Of a stretch of DNA of 59,237 nucleotides, positions 54,318-59,237 are shown in pieces. Below the pieces are notes generated by a model. The model was not told the origin of the DNA and did no database searches. It worked only from the letters and a program-made list of their open reading frames with translations. Each line of letters begins with the position of its first letter. Within the stretch, counting starts at the first letter, position 1. The stretch covers positions 1 to 59,237 of the forward strand of contig CAMAYC010000015.1 in NCBI GenBank assembly GCA_945862125.1, read 5' to 3'. The position numbers were made by a program, and so were the translations under genes. This DNA comes from Reyranella massiliensis 521. GTDB lineage: Bacteria; Pseudomonadota; Alphaproteobacteria; Reyranellales; Reyranellaceae.

Positions 54318-54416
54318 AGATCCTTCGCTTCGCTCAGGATGACAGCATTTTCTGGATCGGGCGCACTGCGCCAATTCCAATACCAATTGTCATCCTGAGC
54401 GAAGCGAAGGATCTTT
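54318..54416. repeat. REP-like palindromic repeat pair (divergent)
   Basis: Two inverted copies of the unit seen at 18545-18617: AGATCCTTCGCTTCGCTCAG-GATGACA (54318-54344) and its reverse complement TGTCATCCTGAGCGAAGCGA-AGGATCTTT (54388-54416), here with outward-facing arms and about 43 bases between. It fills the gap between convergent htpX and rmuC and may act as a bidirectional terminator-like hairpin. Confidence 0.82.
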
Positions 54417-54428
54417 GCCTTTTCTCAG

Positions 54429-55472
54429 TTAAAGTTTCGGCGGCAGCGCCGCGGGCTCCTCGCCGAGGTCGACGTCGAGAATACGCTGACCCCGCTTGGT
54501 GATGCGGTCGGCCGAGATGTCGACCTCTTTCAGGTCCTTCTCGGTCATCGCGAAGTGCGACTTCAGCTTCTCGACCCGCTCGTCCAGCCGCTTCACGTCG
54601 TCGAGCAGCAACCCGACCGTCTTCTGGATCTCGCCCGCCTGCTCGCGCATGCGGACGTCCTTCAGAACGGCCCGCACGGTGTTCAAGGTCGCCATCATGG
54701 TGGTGGGCGACACGATCCAGACGCGGGCCTTGTAGGACTCCTCGACCAGGCCGGTGAAGTTGGCGTGCAGCTCGGCGTAGACGGCCTCGGAAGGCAGGAA
54801 CATCAGCGCCGATTCGGCGGTCTCGCCGGACACGATGTACTTGGCGCGAATGTCGCCGATATGCTTGCGGATCGCCTGCTGGAAGCTGCGCTGGGCGATG
54901 ACCAGGGCCGCCGTATCGCCCGCCGCCACGGCGCGCAGCGCGCTATAGCTTTCGAGCGGGAACTTGGCGTCGATGGCGATCGGGCCCGGCGGGTTGGGCA
55001 ACTTCAGCAGGCAGTCGACGCGCGCGCCTGAGGACAGCGTCGACTGGAATTCGTAGGCCGAGGGCGGGAGCGCGTTCTGCACCAGGTCGTTGAGCTGGAC
55101 CTCGCCGAAGGCGCCGCGCGCCTGCTTGTTGGACAGCACTTCCTGAAGGCTCACCACCTGGGTCGAGAGCTCGCCGATTTTCTTCTGCGCCTCGTCGATG
55201 CGGACCAGCCGCTCGCGCAGGTCGGTGACGATCTGGCCGGTCGCCTTTTCGGTGCGGTCCAACCGCTCCTCGACCACCTTGCTCAGCGCCTGCTCCTGCT
55301 CGCGCAGCGAACGCTCGACCCGCTGGACGGTCTCGGCCTGCTGGCTGAGGGCGAGGGCGAGCTGCTGGCGCATGGTCTCGGCCTCGCTGCTGCCGCGGCG
55401 GGTGAGCGCGAGGACCAGCACCAGGACCAGCAGCGCGATGGCCGCCAGCAAGACGATCGTCAGGGTATCCAT
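54429..55472 (-). CDS. rmuC: DNA recombination protein RmuC
   Basis: 347-residue RmuC-family protein. A single N-terminal membrane helix (about residues 3-22; LTIVLLAAIALLVLVLVLAL) anchors a long coiled coil (about 30-130) and a restriction-endonuclease-like core (GAFGEVQLNDLVQNALPPSAYEF, LKLPNPPGPIAIDAKFPLE, VSPTTMMATLNTVRAVL). It is thought to limit inversions and aberrant recombination; its biochemical activity is unproven. The ATG at 55472 gives the membrane helix at the N-terminus. Confidence 0.93.
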   Translation of the reverse strand: MDTLTIVLLAAIALLVLVLVLALTRRGSSEAETMRQQLALALSQQAETVQRVERSLREQEQALSKVVEERLDRTEKATGQIVTDLRERLVRIDEAQKKIGELSTQVVSLQEVLSNKQARGAFGEVQLNDLVQNALPPSAYEFQSTLSSGARVDCLLKLPNPPGPIAIDAKFPLESYSALRAVAAGDTAALVIAQRSFQQAIRKHIGDIRAKYIVSGETAESALMFLPSEAVYAELHANFTGLVEESYKARVWIVSPTTMMATLNTVRAVLKDVRMREQAGEIQKTVGLLLDDVKRLDERVEKLKSHFAMTEKDLKEVDISADRITKRGQRILDVDLGEEPAALPPKL

Positions 55473-55530
55473 TGGTCCCTTTATAAGCTGCTGGCTCGAC
55501 AAGCGCACGACTGACGGTTAATCCAGCCGC

Positions 55531-56220
55531 ATGCCCCCTCTTCATGATCCAGACGTCTGGCTGTTCGACCTCGACAACACGCTCTATCCGGCGCGCTGCA
55601 ACCTGTTCGCCCAGATCGACGTCCGCATCGGGCGCTATATCTCCGACTGGCTGAAGGTTACGCCTGAAGAGGCGCGGATCGTCCAGAAGCAGTACTGGAA
55701 GGACCACGGCACCTCGATGCGCGGGATGATGACCCTGCACGGCGTCGACCCCAAGCACTACCTCGACTACGTCCACGACATCGACTACTCGCCGGTGCCG
55801 CATGCGCCCGATCTGGAAGCGTCCCTGGCCAAGCTGCCGGGCCGCAAGCTGATTTTCACGGCCGGCGACGTGCCGCACGCCGAGCGCGTCATGGAGAAGC
55901 TCGGCATCGCCCACCATTTCGAGGCGATCTTCGACATCGTCGCGGGCGACTACTGGCCCAAGCCGCACCGCCAGATCTATGACGAGCTGGTGCGGCGGCA
56001 CAATGTCGACCCGACCCGCGCGGCCTTCGCCGACGATATCGCCGTCAACCTGAGGCCAGCGGCCGACATGGGCATGCGCACCATCTGGATCCGCACCGAC
56101 GAGAGCGTGTCGCGCGCCGCCGGCCTCGATCTCGACCATATCCATCACCAGACCGACGATCTCGCGACATGGCTCGCCGACTGGGTGGCGGAACGGAACA
56201 CGACGGAGAAAAAAGCGTGA
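55531..56220 (+). CDS. HAD-family pyrimidine 5'-nucleotidase
   Basis: 229-residue HAD phosphatase of the SDT1/YjjG-like pyrimidine nucleotidase group. The nucleophile and acid-base pair are D13 and D15 (FDLDNTLYPARCNLF); later motifs are the Thr in IFTAGD, the Lys in KPHRQIY and the acidic DDIAVNL. It should dephosphorylate nucleotide monophosphates or related metabolites in the cytoplasm. The next gene begins with GTGA overlapping its stop, so it is coupled to the two ketopantoate-reductase-like genes. Confidence 0.9.
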   Translation: MPPLHDPDVWLFDLDNTLYPARCNLFAQIDVRIGRYISDWLKVTPEEARIVQKQYWKDHGTSMRGMMTLHGVDPKHYLDYVHDIDYSPVPHAPDLEASLAKLPGRKLIFTAGDVPHAERVMEKLGIAHHFEAIFDIVAGDYWPKPHRQIYDELVRRHNVDPTRAAFADDIAVNLRPAADMGMRTIWIRTDESVSRAAGLDLDHIHHQTDDLATWLADWVAERNTTEKKA

Positions 56221-57149
56221 AGATTCTCATTCTCGGGGCCGGCGCGGTCGGTGGCTATTGGGGTGCGCGGCTGCATCAGTCCGGCGCCGACGTCACCTTC
56301 CTGCTGCGCGAGAAGCGCGCCGAGAAAGTGCGCAAGGAAGGCCTGGTCGTCAAAAGTCCGAAGGGCGACGCGGTCGTGCCGGCAAAGGTCGTGACCAAGG
56401 GCAGCGAGGGCGGGCCATACGACATTATCGTGCTGGCCTGCAAAGCCTACGATCTCGACTCGGCGATGGAGTCGATCGCGCCCGCAGTCGGCAGCGGCAC
56501 CACCATCGTGCCGATGCTGAACGGTCACGCCCATTTCGCCACGCTCGACGGCAAGTTCGGTGCTGCCAGGGTGGCCGGCGGCCTCGCCCGCATCTCCGGC
56601 ATGCTGGGACCCAACGGCGAGATCCTGCACTCGGGCGCGTCGGGCGTGTCCTTCGGCGAGCGCGAGGCCGTGCCGGCGCGGGCCTCGCTCGTGGAACTCG
56701 ACGCGGCCTGCAAGAAGGCGGGCATCGAAGGCGGCATCAATGCCAACATCAACCAGGACCTCTGGGACAAGTGGATCATGCTGGCCACGATCGCCGGCAT
56801 GTGTTCGTCGATGCGCGGCACCGTCGGCGACATCATGGAGACCGAGGACGGGGCGGCCATCGTGCTCGAAACGCTGGACGAGAGTGCCAAGGTCGCCGCA
56901 GCGGAAGGCCATGCCCCCAGCGACAAGGTCCTGGCCGGCCTGAAAACCATGCTGACGACCAAGGGTTCCAAGGCCGTGGCGTCGATCCTGGGCGACATGG
57001 AAAAGAGCGGTGCGGCCGAGGGCAAGCAGATCGTGGGCGACATGCTGGGGCGGGCCCGCAAGCATGGCATCGCCGCGCCCAACCTGCGCTTCGCCTATGC
57101 CCATCTCCAGACCTACGAAGCGCGTCGCGCGCGGGGGGGCCTCAAGTGA
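56217..57149 (+). CDS. 2-dehydropantoate 2-reductase family protein, tandem copy 1
   Basis: 310-residue PanE/ApbA fold. An N-terminal NADPH-binding MKILILGAGAVGGYWGARL and the C-terminal helical domain (NINQDLWDKWIMLATIAGM) are clear; the catalytic Lys is likely in DKWIML. PanE reduces ketopantoate to pantoate for CoA synthesis, but two copies in a row suggest at least one acts on another 2-oxo acid. GTG start at 56217 overlaps the upstream stop, and its own stop overlaps the next GTG. Same length as copy 2. Confidence 0.9.
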   Translation: MKILILGAGAVGGYWGARLHQSGADVTFLLREKRAEKVRKEGLVVKSPKGDAVVPAKVVTKGSEGGPYDIIVLACKAYDLDSAMESIAPAVGSGTTIVPMLNGHAHFATLDGKFGAARVAGGLARISGMLGPNGEILHSGASGVSFGEREAVPARASLVELDAACKKAGIEGGINANINQDLWDKWIMLATIAGMCSSMRGTVGDIMETEDGAAIVLETLDESAKVAAAEGHAPSDKVLAGLKTMLTTKGSKAVASILGDMEKSGAAEGKQIVGDMLGRARKHGIAAPNLRFAYAHLQTYEARRARGGLK

Positions 57150-58078
57150 AAATCCTGATCCTCGGCGCCGGCGCGATCGGCGGATATGTCGGCGGACGCC
57201 TGCACCAGAGCGGCGCTGACGTGACGTTCCTCGTACGCGACAAGCGCAACGAAGCGCTGAAGCGCGACGGTCTGGTCATCAAGAGCACCAAGGGCGACAT
57301 CACCCAGAAGGTGAAGACCGTCACCAAGGCGAGTGACGGCGGGCCGTACGATCTCGTGTTGCTGACCTGCAAGGCCTACGACCTCGACTCGGCGATCGAC
57401 GCCATCGCGCCGGCGATCGGCGCGAACACCACGATCGTGCCGCTGCTGAACGGCATGCGCCATCTCGATACGCTCGATGCCCGTTTTGGCGCGGGCAAGG
57501 TCGTGGGCGGCCTCGCCCGCATCGGCGTCGCCATGAACGGCAAGGGTGAAATCCTGCACACCAGTCCCTTCGCGGCGATCTCCTTCGGCGAGCGCGATGG
57601 CAAGCCTGCGCGCTCGGCGCTGGCCGAACTCGATGCCGCGATCAAGAAGTCGGGCATCGACGGCGGGCTGAACCCGCACATCGTCCAGGATCTTTGGGAC
57701 AAGTGGATCATGCTCTGCTCGCTGGCGGCGATGTGCTGCCTGATGCGCGGCGCCTCGGGCGATATCCTCGAAGCCGACGAAGGCCAGGCGATCGTGCTGG
57801 AGACGGTGGACGAGGGTCGCAAGGTCGCGGCGGCCGCCGGTCACGATCCCGGCGAAAAGGGCATCGCCACCATCCGTTCGTTCCTGACGGTGAAGGGCTC
57901 CAAGTTTACCGCCTCCATGCTGCACGATCTTGAAAAAGGCGCGATGGTCGAAGCCGACCATGTGGTGGGCGACATGATCGCCCGCGCCCGGAAGGCCGGC
58001 ATCGCCACGCCCAACCTGCGTCTGGCCAATGCCCATCTGCAGGTCTACCTGGCGCAGCGCGCCCGCAAGCAGGCTTGA
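57146..58078 (+). CDS. 2-dehydropantoate 2-reductase family protein, tandem copy 2
   Basis: 310-residue paralogue of the gene just upstream: both share MKILILGAGA-GGY, RLHQSGADVTFL, GGPYD, ACKAYDLDSA-like and QDLWDKWIML segments along their full length, so this is a tandem duplication that has since diverged. Differences include GYVGGRLHQSGADVTFLVRD here and a FAAISFGERDGK segment in place of SGVSFGEREAV. GTG start at 57146. Tandem hairpins follow its stop. Confidence 0.9.
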   Translation: MKILILGAGAIGGYVGGRLHQSGADVTFLVRDKRNEALKRDGLVIKSTKGDITQKVKTVTKASDGGPYDLVLLTCKAYDLDSAIDAIAPAIGANTTIVPLLNGMRHLDTLDARFGAGKVVGGLARIGVAMNGKGEILHTSPFAAISFGERDGKPARSALAELDAAIKKSGIDGGLNPHIVQDLWDKWIMLCSLAAMCCLMRGASGDILEADEGQAIVLETVDEGRKVAAAAGHDPGEKGIATIRSFLTVKGSKFTASMLHDLEKGAMVEADHVVGDMIARARKAGIATPNLRLANAHLQVYLAQRARKQA

Positions 58079-58146
58079 AAAGCCGGGTAGCCCGACCCAT
58101 CTCTTTGGCATGAGTATCGAGGCCACCCTTTCGCTCGTGCCGCGAC

Positions 58147-58171
58147 GGAACCATCCGATCGCGCAAGCGTA
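58147..58171 (+). promoter_or_regulatory. Near-consensus EcfG-like promoter upstream of rnk
   Basis: GGAAC (58147-58151), 16-base spacer, CGTA (58168-58171): one mismatch from the EcfG consensus. It would give an rnk leader of about 90 bases containing two hairpins. Weak on its own. Confidence 0.35.
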
Positions 58172-58182
58172 GTCCTCGAGCC

Positions 58183-58238
58183 GGTGTCCCGGCATCGGGG
58201 CACCAGGTCGCGTGTGCGACCAACCGATTTTCATTTTT
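58183..58238 (+). terminator. Tandem hairpins with U-rich tail between panE copy 2 and rnk
   Basis: Hairpin 1: GGTGTCCCG / CGGGGCACC with GCAT loop (58183-58204). Hairpin 2: GGTCGC / GCGACC with GTGT loop (58206-58221), followed by AACCGATTTTCATTTTT. This may terminate the panE transcript or, if transcription starts at 58147-58171, form an attenuator in the rnk leader. Confidence 0.55.
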
Positions 58239-58266
58239 GAAGTCTTAACGATCAGGAGCATCCAAG

Positions 58267-58665
58267 ATGCCTGCTCTCGTGCGTAACCGTTCGGTTCCCA
58301 ACATCGTCGTCAGCAACGCCGACTACGAACGCCTGACCGACCTCGCCACCGCCTCGCTCGAGCGCCTGCCCGAAGTGGCGACCGAGCTGCTGGAAGAGAT
58401 GGACCGCGCCAGGATCGTCAGCGACGGCAGCGTGCCGGCCAATGTCGTGCGCATGGGGTCGACCGTGACCTTCCGGTCGGATGACGGCCGGCAACTCACC
58501 GAGACGCTGGTCTATCCGGTCGACGAGGACAGCGATGCGCACAAGATCTCGGTGATGACGCCGGTGGGTGCGGCGCTGATCGGCCTGGCCGAGGGTCAGT
58601 CGATTTCATGGACGGCGCGCGATGGCCGCAGCCATCGGCTCACCGTCGAGAAGGTCCGGCAGTAG
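58267..58665 (+). CDS. rnk: Regulator of nucleoside diphosphate kinase (Rnk), GreA/GreB-C-terminal fold
   Basis: 132-residue Rnk-type protein: an N-terminal short coiled coil (about residues 15-50, NADYERLTDLATASLERLPE) and a C-terminal FKBP-like GreA/GreB domain (VRMGSTVTFRSDDGRQLTET, LVYPVDEDSDAHKISVMTPV, GAALIGLAEGQSISW). Rnk binds RNA polymerase and influences NDP kinase and alginate or stress functions in other proteobacteria; it lacks the long GreA hairpin and so has no cleavage activity. AGGAG precedes the ATG by 8 bases. A U-rich terminator follows. Confidence 0.93.
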   Translation: MPALVRNRSVPNIVVSNADYERLTDLATASLERLPEVATELLEEMDRARIVSDGSVPANVVRMGSTVTFRSDDGRQLTETLVYPVDEDSDAHKISVMTPVGAALIGLAEGQSISWTARDGRSHRLTVEKVRQ

Positions 58666-58746
58666 ACAAGGGCGCCTGCACTGCCTGCATTCGCTCACGC
58701 AGATGTGATATGCAGGTTCAGCAGGATTATGCTATGGATCCTGGCA

Positions 58747-58783
58747 GGCTGACGCTTAATCCGCGTCGGCCTTTTCTTTGACT
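58747..58783 (+). terminator. Rho-independent terminator of rnk
   Basis: Stem GGCTGACGC / GCGTCGGCC (9 bp with one G-U) and TTAATCC loop at 58747-58771, followed by TTTTCTTTGAC. About 80 bases past the rnk stop on the plus strand. Confidence 0.75.
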
Positions 58784-58819
58784 ATTTTTCTTTGGCCATG
58801 CCCGCCCGGCGTGAGGAGG

Positions 58820-58939
58820 TTTTCCGACACGGTTCGCATTCTTCGACACGCGGGTGTCGGAAAACGGCCGGCGAAAAGCCTTGCCGATCAACGCCCTGAA
58901 TTTATCGACAGGATTTTCCCGACACCGGGGCGTCGGCAA
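58820..58939. repeat. Clustered CGACAC inverted repeats in a 305-base gene-free stretch
   Basis: The gap 58666-58970 holds the rnk terminator and then an 11-bp inverted repeat TTTTCCGACAC (58820-58830) / GTGTCGGAAAA (58854-58864), with a nested CGACAC-GCGG-GTGTCG hairpin, and a third related palindrome CCGAC-ACCGGGGC-GTCGG (58919-58936). No open frame with a ribosome site was found here. Could be protein-binding sites or a 3' hairpin cluster for the amidohydrolase gene. Confidence 0.5.
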
Positions 58940-58970
58940 AAGCCTCGGCACCCTGGTCAGGAACGCGGTG

Positions 58971-59237
58971 TCATTGCGCGGCGATCGCGCTGTGGCTTCC
59001 GAGCGAGTTGTTGAATCTGTCGAGCACATGGCCGGGGCCCTTGGCGTGCTTCGCATAGTCCTTGCCGTCGAATGTCCTGACGCCGTTACAGAAGACGCCG
59101 TGCACGCCGGTCGGCCGGCGGATGGTCCGGCGGCCGCCGCCCGGCAGGTCGGCAACCCGCTCGGCCGGGCTGACGCCCACCGTGGCCTGGTCGAACAGCA
59201 GCAGGTCGGCCTGGGCACCGACGGCAATGCGGCCGCG
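58971..59237 (-). CDS. Amidohydrolase / N-acyl-D-amino-acid deacylase family protein (partial, N-terminus beyond window)
   Basis: The last 88 codons of a metal-dependent amidohydrolase; the catalytic domain lies beyond 59237. Visible is the C-terminal composite-domain signature RGRIAVGAQADLLLFDQATV, then VADLPGGGRRTIRRPTGVHG and VFCNGVRTFDGKDY, as in D-aminoacylase/dihydroorotase-like enzymes of the amidohydrolase_3 group. The frame is open to the window edge and ends at TGA 58971-58973. The specific substrate cannot be inferred from this part. Confidence 0.85.
   Translation of the reverse strand, partial: RGRIAVGAQADLLLFDQATVGVSPAERVADLPGGGRRTIRRPTGVHGVFCNGVRTFDGKDYAKHAKGPGHVLDRFNNSLGSHSAIAAQ

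Noticed and set aside
56195-56219. GGAAC-N16-CGTG resembling an EcfG promoter.
   Set aside because: The -10 half overlaps the GTG start codon of panE copy 1 inside a tightly coupled operon and carries a mismatch.
1-59237. Search for tRNA, rRNA, insertion sequences or prophage genes.
   Set aside because: No cloverleaf-like sequence, transposase, integrase or phage structural gene was recognised; encapsulin has an HK97-type fold but its cargo gene shows it is not a phage capsid.

Overview
The window is dense, GC-rich chromosomal DNA from an alphaproteobacterium. The evidence is the parB-parA-rsmG-mnmG order with parS sites inside the genes, the hemE / PpsR (RP001-family) pair, HemJ instead of HemG/HemY, a PEP-synthetase/PPDK regulator, GlnD, and sigma-EcfG-type promoter motifs. 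Gene content would fit a Rhodospirillales/Reyranella-like genome, but I cannot fix the genus. No rRNA, tRNA, CRISPR array, insertion sequence or prophage was seen.

Layout. 1-7.1 kb, all minus strand: an encapsulin shell gene (cut by the window edge), its encapsulated-ferritin cargo, a 1,508-residue autotransporter, an OmpR-type response regulator, a small predicted outer-membrane protein and a small secreted Pro-rich protein. 7.3-11.7 kb: a giant hybrid kinase with seven PAS units. 11.6-16.5 kb: parB-parA-rsmG-mnmG with two perfect parS sites inside rsmG and mnmG, and a histidine phosphatase. 16.6-23.3 kb: a block separating mnmG from mnmE that holds an OmpA-like protein and katE-ligD-ku (catalase plus a complete bacterial end-joining pair). 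23.4-31.1 kb: mnmE, a ComEA-like protein, a sugar-binding-type protein without signal peptide, glnD, a TctC/Bug binding protein with a small secreted partner, and ppsR. 31.1-31.4 kb: the ppsR/hemE gap, my best candidate for oriC. 31.4-38.9 kb, all plus: hemE-hemH-hemJ, a split TPP-dependent decarboxylase, a C45-family hydrolase, a membrane protein and cysK. 38.9-47.8 kb: an enoyl-CoA hydratase, an NTF2-like protein, a LysR regulator facing a 43-residue small protein, DinB, an RND efflux pair, a lipid kinase and an RcnB-like secreted protein. 47.8-59.2 kb: purH, ilvA, an opine-type dehydrogenase, a FAD oxidase, an SDHAF4-like protein, htpX, rmuC, a HAD nucleotidase with two tandem panE paralogues, rnk, and the C-terminus of an amidohydrolase.

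How the parts may work together. Three perfect GGAAC-N16/17-CGTT motifs, the consensus of the alphaproteobacterial general stress sigma factor EcfG, sit directly upstream of the encapsulin operon, of katE-ligD-ku and of the RcnB-like gene. This suggests one stress programme that sequesters iron, destroys peroxide and repairs double-strand breaks, placed within about 30 kb of the likely replication origin. Genes left of 31.1 kb run mostly leftward and those just right of 31.4 kb run rightward, as expected for forks diverging from there. The parABS locus is about 17 kb away. The stress-regulon and origin assignments are inferences from motifs and synteny.
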